Below, piece by piece: positions 50,767 through 59,541 of a DNA stretch of 64,000 nt (within the stretch, counting starts at the first letter, position 1; every line of letters begins with the position of its first letter). The notes under the pieces are model-generated. The model was not told where the DNA came from, made no database searches, and was given only the letters and a program-made list of their open reading frames with translations. A program made the position numbers and the translations under genes. Origin of the DNA: Flavobacterium acetivorans (GTDB lineage: Bacteria; Bacteroidota; Bacteroidia; Flavobacteriales; Flavobacteriaceae); the NCBI RefSeq assembly GCF_020911885.1, contig NZ_CP087132.1, positions 2,170,001 through 2,234,000 of the forward strand, read 5' to 3'.

Positions 50767-50847
50767 TTTTTTTATATTCAAATTAGAGCAAAAGAAGCAA
50801 TAGAAAAGTTGAAATAGAATCGAAAAGACGAATTAAAATAACAAAAA

Positions 50848-51357
50848 CTATTCTATATTTTTCTCTAGTACAATAAATTCCAGAGGTTGCTCTGAGATTG
50901 GTATATGAATATCACTAACAGGAAAAAGTTCTCTTGCCCCTGTATCCACGTAACCGTGGCGTTTGTACCAAGCAATCAATTCTGCCCGAATTGAGATGAC
51001 AGTCATGACAATTTTGGGTAAGCCTAATATTGTTGCATGGATTTCTGCTTGCGCCAATAATTTTTTGCCTATACCGCTGTTTTGCAATTCAGGAGAAACC
51101 GTCAGCATTCCCAAATACAATTGATTTTCTTTCTGGGTCAATAACACACAGGCTACAATTTGTCGGTTCTCTGTAAATTTGAGGACCGTATTTTTGGAAT
51201 CTTGAAGGATTTGGTTTAATTCCATTTCAGTTGTGCGGCTTCCTTCCAGTAAATTTGCTTCGGTGGTCCATCCTTTTTTAGAAGATTCTCCTCGATAAGC
51301 GGAGTTTATCAATGTATTTAATGGGGAAACGTCTTCTATTGTCGCTTTTGTAATCAT
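50848..51357 (-). CDS. GNAT family N-acetyltransferase
   Basis: 169 aa. The acetyl-CoA-binding motif A is clear: YLGMLTVSPELQNSGIGKKLLAQAE (Q/R-x-x-G-x-G/A as QNSGIG, about 92-102), followed by motif B with AWYKRHGYVDTG (about 130-142). Substrate unknown. It may acetylate a small molecule or protein N-terminus. An upstream TACCTTTG on minus (51400-51393) could be its -7 element. Confidence 0.88.
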   Translation of the reverse strand: MITKATIEDVSPLNTLINSAYRGESSKKGWTTEANLLEGSRTTEMELNQILQDSKNTVLKFTENRQIVACVLLTQKENQLYLGMLTVSPELQNSGIGKKLLAQAEIHATILGLPKIVMTVISIRAELIAWYKRHGYVDTGARELFPVSDIHIPISEQPLEFIVLEKNIE

Positions 51358-51726
51358 GCTACTATTTACCTGAGTTCTGACTTTGTATTTTTCAAAGGTA
51401 AAAAAAACTAGAACAAAATAGGATTTCGTTCTCGTTCTTTATAGGAAACTATTTTACGGCATTTTAATGAGAAATGTTTAGTCTGTTGGTTTCAATTTTC
51501 GTGATTTACCAACGTTTTTAGTAATATATCGGAATGATCAAAAATATCGTCTAATGTTAAGACTTCGGTTTTCGTTTCTTTCTATCCAAAAAAGATGTAA
51601 TTAATTATTTTATATTGTTTTTTAGATTGAATGCTAAAAAAGTCCTAAAAAAAGGAATAAACTTGCCGCTTTCTTGGCTGGTTTTAGTATTTTGGCGCTA
51701 GAATCAATTACAACTAACAGATTAGT
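51358..51726. other. Divergent intergenic region before SH3-domain hydrolase gene
   Basis: 369 bp, AT-rich, no gene seen. A small palindrome, CTTTG-N7-CAAAG near 51381-51397, lies close to the GNAT start and could be regulatory. Confidence 0.5.
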
Positions 51727-52635
51727 ATGAAATATAGAGTCGCTACTGCGTCATTGAATCTCAGAGATTTTCCGGCAACAGATAATAATTCCAGAATTTT
51801 AACAAAAATTCCTTTTAGGCATACCGTTAAATTAATTGATAAAACAACAACAGATTGGTGGAAAGTAAAGCTTTTAAACACAGAAAAAGAAGGATTTGTA
51901 TTTTCAAAAGATATTGAAATCGTTGACGAAACAACGGAAAAAAAATCAGACATTGAAGTGCCTAATTTTGAACCCGGTGTAAAAGGAAGTCTTGACAATA
52001 AAGAAGAAACCTATAGGCCAATGGCCGACCCGTCAATCCCTTTTAGAGACCTTACAAGTTTGGAAACAAAATTGACATCCATTAGGAATATTATCGATAA
52101 ACTGGACGTTTCTAAAAGCTTCAGGTATCAAAAAGATGAGGCGGATACCTATTGTAATATTTATACTTTTGATTATTGTTTTTTTGCCAGAGCTTATATT
52201 CCAAGGCTAAGATGGACCGATAAGGCAATCGAAGAACTAGAAAAAGGAAATGAGGTAAGAGTGGCTTTTGACGATACGGTGAGGCCTTTTTACTCGAACT
52301 ATATCTATGACTGGTTTGTAAAATCAGCTAGTGATTTTGGATGGAAAAAAATAGATAATGTTGATGCGCTTCAAAAGATGGTAAACACCAATGGCGGAGT
52401 AGGAATCATCTGCGCTAAACGATTCATTTTGAATAAATCAGGGCATGTTGTAGTGGTAGTTCCAGAAACGGATACCGAAAAAGCGTATAGAGTTGACGGA
52501 AAAGTTGTTTATCCGTTGCAGTCTCAAGCGGGAATGAATAATTATAATTATTTTTCCGAAATAAGAAAGGATTGGTGGAACAATAAAGATCCGGAAAAAG
52601 GCTATTCCTCAGCCATCTTTTATTATCATGATTAG
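51727..52635 (+). CDS. SH3b-domain protein with a Cys/His (papain- or CHAP-like) hydrolase domain
   Basis: 302 aa, no signal peptide. Residues 1-65 form a bacterial SH3 domain (YRVATASLNLRDFPATDNN, WWKVKLLNTEKEGFVFSKDI). A linker follows, then a domain with Cys143 in TYCNIYTFDYCFF and His240 in SGHVVVVVPE, the order and spacing of papain-fold amidases such as NlpC/P60 or CHAP. The final part (YPLQSQAGMNNYNYF) resembles the ends of phage-type peptidoglycan hydrolases. The expected function is cleavage of a peptide or peptidoglycan amide bond. Lack of a signal peptide means cytoplasmic action or export by a special route. It converges with the predicted amidoligase gene. Confidence 0.72.
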   Translation: MKYRVATASLNLRDFPATDNNSRILTKIPFRHTVKLIDKTTTDWWKVKLLNTEKEGFVFSKDIEIVDETTEKKSDIEVPNFEPGVKGSLDNKEETYRPMADPSIPFRDLTSLETKLTSIRNIIDKLDVSKSFRYQKDEADTYCNIYTFDYCFFARAYIPRLRWTDKAIEELEKGNEVRVAFDDTVRPFYSNYIYDWFVKSASDFGWKKIDNVDALQKMVNTNGGVGIICAKRFILNKSGHVVVVVPETDTEKAYRVDGKVVYPLQSQAGMNNYNYFSEIRKDWWNNKDPEKGYSSAIFYYHD

Positions 52636-52644
52636 ATAAAAATG

Positions 52645-52689
52645 AAAAAGACTTCTTTAGGATTGTTTGTCTGCAAGAAGTCTTTTTTT
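52645..52689. terminator. Bidirectional terminator between SH3b hydrolase and amidoligase genes
   Basis: AAAAAGACTTCTT pairs with AAGAAGTCTTTTT around a 17-nt loop; T-run on plus, shorter on minus. Confidence 0.78.
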
Positions 52690-52718
52690 ATAAGATATTT
52701 TAAAAAGCTTAATCAGGT

Positions 52719-54143
52719 TTATACTACTACCGCACTTTTTTTAATCAGCAAGGAACTACAAAAACCACTTTCGTAATAGGTAGCATGTAAATTCGCGTAT
52801 ATTTGATTGTAGATTGCTATAGGGTCATTCGATTCTATTTTAATAGCCAAAATGTTTTCTAAAAGTGCAATAAGACCTGATGGTACGCAGGTTTCTTTGC
52901 CCTTTATAATAGATTCATAAACAAAGTTATTCCATTCTAAATCACAAATCGGGTTTTCAATTTCATTTAATATGGCATGATCCATAATGAAAACAAGAAA
53001 ATTCAAAACCTCCTGTAGGTATTTTTCGTCAAAATAATCAAACATTCGGAACTCAATACCATGATTTTTGTGCTTGTGGAAATTTACATCAAGTCCAATT
53101 TTTTCAATTCTTTCGTAATCTGATATTTCAGAATAACGATTCACCCACCATAATGGATTTTCATGCATTGGATGCTCATCAAAATTCATCTGGACAATTT
53201 TTCCGGTTTTCATCACATTGGTGTCGTAAGTACCAATCCCGATGTATCTTGACATGGCACATCGTTGCGATGCTTTGGTTAGATTGACATTATCGTCATG
53301 ATGGGATAAGTAATCAGAAGAGCCAAATTTGATCATAAACAACGGACTTAACCATTGAAACAAGCGTATAGTTCGCTGATGTTTTTTTATAAAATCTATT
53401 TTGTCTTTAATTTCACCTTCCTTGTTCAACTCTGTCGGAATGGTTAAATTAAAATGATAAGTCATGTTATTGAAAACAGAATAATTGTCATTATTGGAAA
53501 CAAATATGGCAAAAGGATGGTTTTCTGAACAAATTTTGATATTGCCAAACTCCGGAAATATATTTTCTTTTTCCATTCCGCGCTGCAAGTTTGTTGAAAA
53601 CTCTTGCTTAATGTTTGCTAGCTCTGCAATTACAGAATCTACATCTTTTTTATAGAAATCTTGAGTAACAAATTCAATAGTATCGCCATCAAAAATGAAT
53701 TTTTTTTGAAGTTCATCTACGAAATAACTATTGTTTTTTTGTAATTTATCGAATATACTTTCCCCTGAATATGCTGGATTTGGTTCCTTATCTATAAAAT
53801 CCAAAGTTTCATGTTCATTGTTTACATCAGTTTTTGTAAACGAATGCGAATTCATTAATACAGGAAGCTGATATTCTTTATCCGTTAAGATTTTCTGCAA
53901 CGAATTTTCGAATACGTTTTCCTTGTAATTTTTAAAATGATTGACGCTATACTTTTCATGCAGTCCTTTAGTTAGCAAAAAATCTTTATCCACCGTTCGG
54001 CGTTTTTCAAACTCTAAATAACATTCATTTTCGATACCAATTCCCCAATAAAAATCGTTTGATTGATATTGATTGATATACTCTTTATGTTTGTCTAATA
54101 ATTCAATTTCAAAACTAACATCATTCATGCTATGATTCGTCAT
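52719..54143 (-). CDS. Predicted amidoligase of the glutamate-cysteine-ligase/glutamine-synthetase fold (COOH-NH2 ligase)
   Basis: 474 aa, no signal peptide. First core strand GIGIENECYLEF (34-45) supplies the metal-binding glutamates; NMTYHFNLTIP (226-236) contains a conserved-looking histidine; SPLFMIKFGSS (266-276) and SRYIGIG (298-304) follow; HGIEFRMFDYF (361-371) is the late Glu/Arg strand seen in the amidoligase families. I judge this to be an ATP-dependent amide-bond-forming enzyme that joins amino groups to a carboxylate, with unknown substrates. The last residues are unusual (LLIKKSAVVV). It faces the hydrolase gene across a shared terminator. An uncharacterised family with another activity is possible. 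Confidence 0.5.
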   Translation of the reverse strand: MTNHSMNDVSFEIELLDKHKEYINQYQSNDFYWGIGIENECYLEFEKRRTVDKDFLLTKGLHEKYSVNHFKNYKENVFENSLQKILTDKEYQLPVLMNSHSFTKTDVNNEHETLDFIDKEPNPAYSGESIFDKLQKNNSYFVDELQKKFIFDGDTIEFVTQDFYKKDVDSVIAELANIKQEFSTNLQRGMEKENIFPEFGNIKICSENHPFAIFVSNNDNYSVFNNMTYHFNLTIPTELNKEGEIKDKIDFIKKHQRTIRLFQWLSPLFMIKFGSSDYLSHHDDNVNLTKASQRCAMSRYIGIGTYDTNVMKTGKIVQMNFDEHPMHENPLWWVNRYSEISDYERIEKIGLDVNFHKHKNHGIEFRMFDYFDEKYLQEVLNFLVFIMDHAILNEIENPICDLEWNNFVYESIIKGKETCVPSGLIALLENILAIKIESNDPIAIYNQIYANLHATYYESGFCSSLLIKKSAVVV

Positions 54144-54339
54144 AAATTTTTTTCTCCTTCTTTTAATAAATTATGTTGATATGGGAAGCTACTTTATCAG
54201 GTAGTTTTTGAAGTATTGTTTAATCTGTTGAATTCCTTTTTAGTTAAGATTCAAGAAGGGGACTTAATACTTGTTTTTTTTGCTTTCAAGTTGTTTTCTA
54301 ATAATCTAAGGATTGAATATTTGCAACTTAATTTTTTTG

Positions 54340-54370
54340 CAAAAGTAGTTATAATATAAATCATATTCAA
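54340..54370 (-). promoter_or_regulatory. Flavobacterium-type promoter of the amidoligase gene
   Basis: On minus: TTG (54370-54368), 20-bp spacer, TACTTTTG (54347-54340). Transcription would start near 54335, leaving an unusually long leader of about 190 nt before the start codon at 54143. Confidence 0.55.
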
Positions 54371-54544
54371 GTTATATTTTTAGATCTAGGTATTTATTTT
54401 TTTACTGCAAAAATTCTTATTCTTTATTTTTTAAAAAGTTTATAATCATGGATATAGGATTTATCCGTGAAGCCTTGTAGATTTTATTTTTTTGTGTTTT
54501 AAAAGAGAATTCACTCACGATGTTTGCTAGAGTAATTTTAATGG

Positions 54545-54585
54545 AAAACCAGCTACCAAAATTTATTTTGATAGCTGGTTTTTTT
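54545..54585 (-). terminator. Terminator of the thr operon
   Basis: ACCAGCTA-CCAAAA-TTTA-TTTTG-A-TAGCTGGT stem, 19 bp after the thrC stop; T-runs both ways, stronger on plus. Confidence 0.75.
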
Positions 54586-54603
54586 GCTTTGGGAAGATGT
54601 TTT

Positions 54604-55893
54604 TTAACCTAAAAAATCTTTTAATTCTTTATAAGTTTTAATTTTAAAGCTCACTTTTTCCTTATTCATCACGCTTTCTATTTGTGCAGGAATGGGCAAT
54701 TTTACGTTTAAAATAGGTTCAACAACATCTAGGAATTTGATAGGATGTGCCGTTTCCAAAAATACGCCAATCGCATTTGGGTAGTTTTTCAGTTCTTTTT
54801 TTAATCCCAAATAACCAACAGCTCCGTGGGGTTCTGCAATATATCCGTCGGTGTCAAAAATGGTTTTCATCGCAGCTTTCGTTTCCGCATCGGTAAAAGT
54901 ATAGGAAGAAAAATCTTTTTTGAATTGCTCCAAATCGTTATGATACATTTCCTGAATCCGAATAAAATTACTCGGATTCCCAACGTCCATTGCGTTCGAA
55001 ATAGTTGCTTTGGATGGTTTTGGCTCGTAAATCCCGCTTTTTAAAAATCTTGGTACCGTATCATTTATATTTGTCGAAGCCACAAAATGGAGTAGAGGCA
55101 GACCCAATTTTTTCGCCATAATTCCGGCACAAATATTCCCGAAATTTCCGCTCGGACAGGAAAAAACGAGTTCTTTGTTTTGCTTTTTCAAAGTCTTGTA
55201 GGCAAAGAAAAAATAAAACATTTGGGGTAACCAGCGTGCGATATTGATAGAATTTGCCGAAGTCAGGTTTTTGTGTCGTAGGCTTTCGTCCAAAAACGCC
55301 TTTTTAACCATATCCTGACAATCGTCAAAAACACCATCAACTTCCAAGGCTTTTATGTTTTGTCCAAGAGTCGTTAATTGTTTTTCCTGAATGTCGCTCA
55401 CCTTGCCCGAAGGATAAAGAATCACGACTTCTACGCCTTCAACGCCAAGAAAACCACTAGCAACCGCTCCGCCGGTGTCTCCGGATGTTGCGACCAGAAC
55501 GGTGTTTTTGCTGTCTTTTTTGTCTTTGTTAAAATACGCCAAACAACGAGACATGAAGCGCGCGCCTACGTCCTTGAATGCCATCGTAGGTCCGTGAAAT
55601 AATTCAAGGGAATAAATGCCTTTTTCGACTTCGACCACCGGAAAATCAAAACACAAGGTTTCGGCAATGATTTCTTTAAGTGTGGTTTCTGGAATTTCAT
55701 CGCCCACAAATTGTTTTATCGCTTGGTAAGCAATTTCTTCATTGTTTAAGTTTTCGATGTTATCAAAAAAATCTTGAGCTAAAGGAGTAATGGTTTCTGG
55801 AAAATACAATCCTTTATCGGTTGCTAATCCTTGTATTACGGCTTCTTCGAAAGAAACCTTGGGTGCGTTATGATTTAAACTGTAATATTTCAT
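54604..55893 (-). CDS. thrC: Threonine synthase
   Basis: 429 aa PLP enzyme that converts O-phosphohomoserine to threonine, the last step of the pathway. N-terminus MKYYSLNHNAPKVSFEEAV is typical of the long bacterial type. The PLP lysine is in HGPTMAFKDVGARFMSR (about 103-113), the phosphate loop SGDTGGAVASGF at about 134-145, and SCPSGNFGNICAGIMAK further on. Last gene of thrA-thrB-thrC; a perfect inverted repeat fills the gap from thrB. Confidence 0.95.
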   Translation of the reverse strand: MKYYSLNHNAPKVSFEEAVIQGLATDKGLYFPETITPLAQDFFDNIENLNNEEIAYQAIKQFVGDEIPETTLKEIIAETLCFDFPVVEVEKGIYSLELFHGPTMAFKDVGARFMSRCLAYFNKDKKDSKNTVLVATSGDTGGAVASGFLGVEGVEVVILYPSGKVSDIQEKQLTTLGQNIKALEVDGVFDDCQDMVKKAFLDESLRHKNLTSANSINIARWLPQMFYFFFAYKTLKKQNKELVFSCPSGNFGNICAGIMAKKLGLPLLHFVASTNINDTVPRFLKSGIYEPKPSKATISNAMDVGNPSNFIRIQEMYHNDLEQFKKDFSSYTFTDAETKAAMKTIFDTDGYIAEPHGAVGYLGLKKELKNYPNAIGVFLETAHPIKFLDVVEPILNVKLPIPAQIESVMNKEKVSFKIKTYKELKDFLG

Positions 55894-55911
55894 TTTTAAT
55901 TTACGATTTAT

Positions 55912-55959
55912 GATATTAGAAATACAATTTTAGAATTCTGACATTGTATTTCTAATATC
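55912..55959. repeat. Perfect 17-bp inverted repeat between thrB and thrC
   Basis: GATATTAGAAATACAAT (55912-55928) and ATTGTATTTCTAATATC (55943-55959) are exact reverse complements around a 14-nt loop, ending directly at the thrB stop codon. It may stabilise or process the operon mRNA, or partly terminate it. Confidence 0.75.
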
Positions 55960-56880
55960 TTATATTATTTTCATTCCTTGGTCATTCACTTTCGAGACAT
56001 GAATTTCGTAAGGCAATTTCATTTCTTCATAAACAATGCTCATAGCTTTGGCAATTTTATTGGCGGTAGTTTCTCCTTTGCTTAAAGCAAAAATAGAGGG
56101 GCCAGATCCGGATATTCCAGAACCCAAAGCGCCATTTTCTAAGGCAGTCTGTTTGATTAAATCAAAACCCGGAATTAAGACACTGCGAATGGGTTCCACA
56201 ATTTCGTCATGTAGCGAACGACCTATCAAGTCGTAATCCTGAGTGTATAAACCTGCTATTAATCCGCCCACATTTCCCCATTGCATGATGGCACTTTTTA
56301 GAGAAACGTTTTGTTTTAATACCGAACGCGCGTCGGATGTTTTTAACTCTATTTGAGGATGTACTACCGTGACGTATAATTCCGAGGGGCTTTTTATTTT
56401 TATAATATCTAAAGGATGGTAACTTCTTACCAAGGTAAAACCGCCCAAAAGGGCAGGAGCTACATTGTCGGCATGGGCGTTGCCGCAGGCCAATTTTTCG
56501 CCTTGCATGGCAAATTGTACCAGATCTTTTATTTCGAAAGGGTTTCCCAACAAGGTATTGATTCCAAAAACAGCTCCAGCAGCACTCGCAGCACTGCTGC
56601 CAATTCCGCTTCCGGCTTTAATATGTTTGTAAATTTCGATATCAAATCCAAAGTCAGATTCAACAGCGTTCAATAAAGCCAATCCGGCTACACCAGCTAC
56701 ATTTTGTTCGGTTTCCAGCGGTAAATCGGCACCAACTATTTTAGTGATGCGAATTCCTTTCGCAGCTGATTTTCGGATGATCATTTCATCGCCTACATTG
56801 TCTAAGCAAAGTCCCAGAACATCAAATCCACAGGATAGATTAGCGATTGTGGCTGGGCAAAATATTTTTATTTCGTTCAT
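55960..56880 (-). CDS. thrB: Homoserine kinase
   Basis: 306 aa GHMP kinase that makes O-phosphohomoserine. N-terminus IKIFCPATIANLSCGFDVLGLCLD, the ATP loop KAGSGIGSSAASAAGAVFGIN (about 87-107, Gly/Ser-rich motif 2) and motif 3 ALGSGISGSGPSIFALS near 250-266. Order thrA-thrB-thrC on minus matches E. coli. The gap to thrA (101 bp) contains a triple tandem repeat. Confidence 0.95.
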   Translation of the reverse strand: MNEIKIFCPATIANLSCGFDVLGLCLDNVGDEMIIRKSAAKGIRITKIVGADLPLETEQNVAGVAGLALLNAVESDFGFDIEIYKHIKAGSGIGSSAASAAGAVFGINTLLGNPFEIKDLVQFAMQGEKLACGNAHADNVAPALLGGFTLVRSYHPLDIIKIKSPSELYVTVVHPQIELKTSDARSVLKQNVSLKSAIMQWGNVGGLIAGLYTQDYDLIGRSLHDEIVEPIRSVLIPGFDLIKQTALENGALGSGISGSGPSIFALSKGETTANKIAKAMSIVYEEMKLPYEIHVSKVNDQGMKII

Positions 56881-56890
56881 TTTTTAAAAG

Positions 56891-56914
56891 TTTCAGAGTT
56901 TCAGAGTTTCAGAG
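56891..56914. repeat. Three tandem copies of an 8-bp unit between thrA and thrB
   Basis: TTTCAGAG is repeated three times without gaps. An opposite-strand copy, AAACTCTG, occurs near 56965, so the region can fold back on itself. Confidence 0.7.
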
Positions 56915-56981
56915 TTTTTTAAGCTAGTATTTAATGACAAGCGACTATGCTTTGTGACTTTGAAACTCTGTGACTTACTAT

Positions 56982-59429
56982 TTATACATTTCCTATTCTA
57001 ATTACATCGGCAAAAATTCCAGAAGCCGTAACGGCAGCTCCGGCTCCGGCCCCTTTTATCAACAACGGTTGATCGACGTAACGATCTGTGTAGAATAAAA
57101 CGATATTGTCTTTTCCTTCCAGATTGTAAAAAGGATGATCTTTTGGGATAAATTGCAAACCAACGCTTGCCTTGCCATTTTCGAATTGGGCCACAAATTT
57201 CAATCGGCTGTCTTTTTCTTTGGCTTCCGCCAAAATTCCTTCGAAATGACTTTTATGCTCAATTAGCGATTTGAAAAAATCCTCGTTATCTGCTGTTTCC
57301 ATACATGCTGCGGGAAGAAAGGATTTATTTTCAATTTCTTCAATTTCCATTTGGTAGCCACTCTCGCGAATCAAGATCAAAATTTTACGGGCTACGTCAA
57401 TTCCGCTCAAATCAATCTTTGGGTCGGGTTCTGTAAAGCCTTGCACGCCGGCTTCTTTTACCACGTCGTGAAAAGAACTCTTTTCATCAAAATTATTAAA
57501 GATGAAGTTCAGACTTCCTGATAAAACGGCTTGGATTTTATTGACTTTATCGCCAGATGCTACTAAGTTTTTTACCGTATCAATGATAGGTAATCCCGCG
57601 CCAACATTGGTCTCAAAAAGGAAAGGAGAGTTGAATTTTCGGGATAAATTTTTGAGATTTTTATAATTGTCAAAAGCAGAGGAACAGGCGATTTTGTTAC
57701 AAGTAACCACGGCCACATTTTCTCTTAAATAGTGTTCGTATGTTCTGGAAACAGTTTCATTGGCGGTGATGTCTACAAAAATACTGTTGCGTAAATTCAA
57801 TTTTTTTACTTTTTCGATAAATAACTCTTTGTTGGCTTCCTCGCTATTTTCTAAAACGGATTGCCATGATTTCAAGTCAATTCCATCTTCATCAAAATGC
57901 ATTTTTCTCGAATTGGACAAAGCGATAACTCTGAGGTTTATTTTTAGGTTGTCTTTCAGGAATTTTTTTTGCTGATTTATTTGTTCGATAAATTTTTCGC
58001 CCACATTTCCAACTCCCATCACAAAGAGGTTCAATTGTTTGGTATTGTCTTCAAAAAAACGTTCGTGAAGGCTGTTCAGCGCTTTTTTTACATCTCTTTC
58101 GTTGATTACTACTGATATGTTTCTTTCGGACGCACCTTGGGCAATCGCTCGAATGTTGACATTGTTTTTTCCTAAAGTGCTGAACATTTTGCCACTCAAA
58201 CCTTGATGATTTTTCATGTTTTCGCCCACCAGAGCAGCGATGCATAGATTTTTTTCTACGATACAAGAATCTATTTTATTTTGTAAAATCTCAATTTCAA
58301 AAGCCTTATTGATGGCATTTTTGGCAACTTCGGCATCAGTATTCAGAATTCCGATACAGATAGAATGTTCTGATGAGGCTTGAGTAATAAAAATAACATT
58401 GATATTTTCCTGAGACAATACCTCAAAAAGTCTTTTTGAGGAACCCGAAACTCCTATCATACCAGGGCCTTCAAGGGTAATCAAAGTAATATTGTCTATA
58501 TGGCTGATTCCTTTCACAGGATTCGTATGCTGAAACACGTTATTAGAAATACAAGTACCGATGGCTTCCGGTTCAAAAGTATTTTTAATATGAATGGGAA
58601 TGTTTTTTTTCAAAACCGGCTGAATAGTAGGAGGAAACAACACTTTGGCGCCAAAATGCGACAACTCCATCGCTTCCTGATAAGAAATGGAAGCAATAGG
58701 TTGGGCTTGTTTTACTATTTTCGGGTTGGCGGTATACATTCCGTTTACATCAGTCCAGATTTCCAAATCGCTGGCATTTAATGCCCCGCCGATTATCGCA
58801 GCAGTATAATCAGAACCTCCGCGGCCTAAAGTAGTGGTGATTCCGTCGAGAGAGGAAGCAATAAAGCCTGGTATCACAACAACTTGACTTTCATCTGAAG
58901 TAAAAAAATCACCAATAAGTTGGTTTGTAACTTCAAAATTTACCGCCGCTTTGCCAAAATTGTTATTGGTTTTAATCAATTCTCGACTGTCTTTATAGCT
59001 GCTGTTTTTTAAATTTTGTTTCAGTGCTTCGGCGATAATATAGGAAGACAATAATTCGCCAAAACTTAAAATAGTATCCGAAGTTCTACGAGATAATTCT
59101 CCTAAAAGAAAACAGCCGTCCAATAGCGTTTCGAGATGGTTGATGATTCGTTTAACATGACTCAATAAACTACTTTGTTGGCTTACTGGAATCAATTCTT
59201 TTAAAGTGTCTAAATGTTTTTTCTCTATTTCGGCTACAATTTCCTTGTAGCTTTCGTCCTTTGCGGCGGCTTTTGCAGCTGCCAATTGAAGCAAGTCGGT
59301 CACTTTACTAAGTGCCGATACCACTACAACTAGTTTGTCCTTGCTTGCTTGATTGAGAACTATATTTAAGGCTAATTTTATGTTTTGTGCATTGGCTACC
59401 GAAGTACCGCCAAATTTTAATACTTTCAT
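56982..59429 (-). CDS. thrA: Bifunctional aspartokinase / homoserine dehydrogenase
   Basis: 815 aa from the ATG at 59429 (MKVLKFGGTSVANAQNIKLAL), the classical aspartokinase start. A longer in-frame reading from 59591 would run through the leader region and adds 54 residues unlike any aspartokinase, so I reject it. Aspartokinase domain 1-290 (LGRGGSDYTAAIIG near 230), two ACT domains at about 310-460 (VISHIDNITLITLEGPGMIGVSG), then homoserine dehydrogenase 465-815 with MGVGNVGEKFIEQI, VTCNKIACSS, GAGLPIIDTVKNLVASGD and KGAGAGAAVTASGIFADVI. Feedback by threonine is expected from the ACT domains. It follows a Thr/Ile-rich leader peptide. Confidence 0.95.
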   Translation of the reverse strand: MKVLKFGGTSVANAQNIKLALNIVLNQASKDKLVVVVSALSKVTDLLQLAAAKAAAKDESYKEIVAEIEKKHLDTLKELIPVSQQSSLLSHVKRIINHLETLLDGCFLLGELSRRTSDTILSFGELLSSYIIAEALKQNLKNSSYKDSRELIKTNNNFGKAAVNFEVTNQLIGDFFTSDESQVVVIPGFIASSLDGITTTLGRGGSDYTAAIIGGALNASDLEIWTDVNGMYTANPKIVKQAQPIASISYQEAMELSHFGAKVLFPPTIQPVLKKNIPIHIKNTFEPEAIGTCISNNVFQHTNPVKGISHIDNITLITLEGPGMIGVSGSSKRLFEVLSQENINVIFITQASSEHSICIGILNTDAEVAKNAINKAFEIEILQNKIDSCIVEKNLCIAALVGENMKNHQGLSGKMFSTLGKNNVNIRAIAQGASERNISVVINERDVKKALNSLHERFFEDNTKQLNLFVMGVGNVGEKFIEQINQQKKFLKDNLKINLRVIALSNSRKMHFDEDGIDLKSWQSVLENSEEANKELFIEKVKKLNLRNSIFVDITANETVSRTYEHYLRENVAVVTCNKIACSSAFDNYKNLKNLSRKFNSPFLFETNVGAGLPIIDTVKNLVASGDKVNKIQAVLSGSLNFIFNNFDEKSSFHDVVKEAGVQGFTEPDPKIDLSGIDVARKILILIRESGYQMEIEEIENKSFLPAACMETADNEDFFKSLIEHKSHFEGILAEAKEKDSRLKFVAQFENGKASVGLQFIPKDHPFYNLEGKDNIVLFYTDRYVDQPLLIKGAGAGAAVTASGIFADVIRIGNV

Positions 59430-59541
59430 TCTTGTTGATTTTATTTTGGAAAAAAAAGGGAGGCTATTTATACGTTCGATTCTCTTCTTTCTAAAAAAAA
59501 GAAAAATATAAATAATAGGTTTATATGTAAAATGTATACCC

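Larger units (their letters stand above)
54144..54603. other. Intergenic region between thrC and amidoligase gene
   Basis: 460 bp. It holds the amidoligase promoter (54340-54370) and the thrC terminator (54545-54585). No gene seen. Confidence 0.6.
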
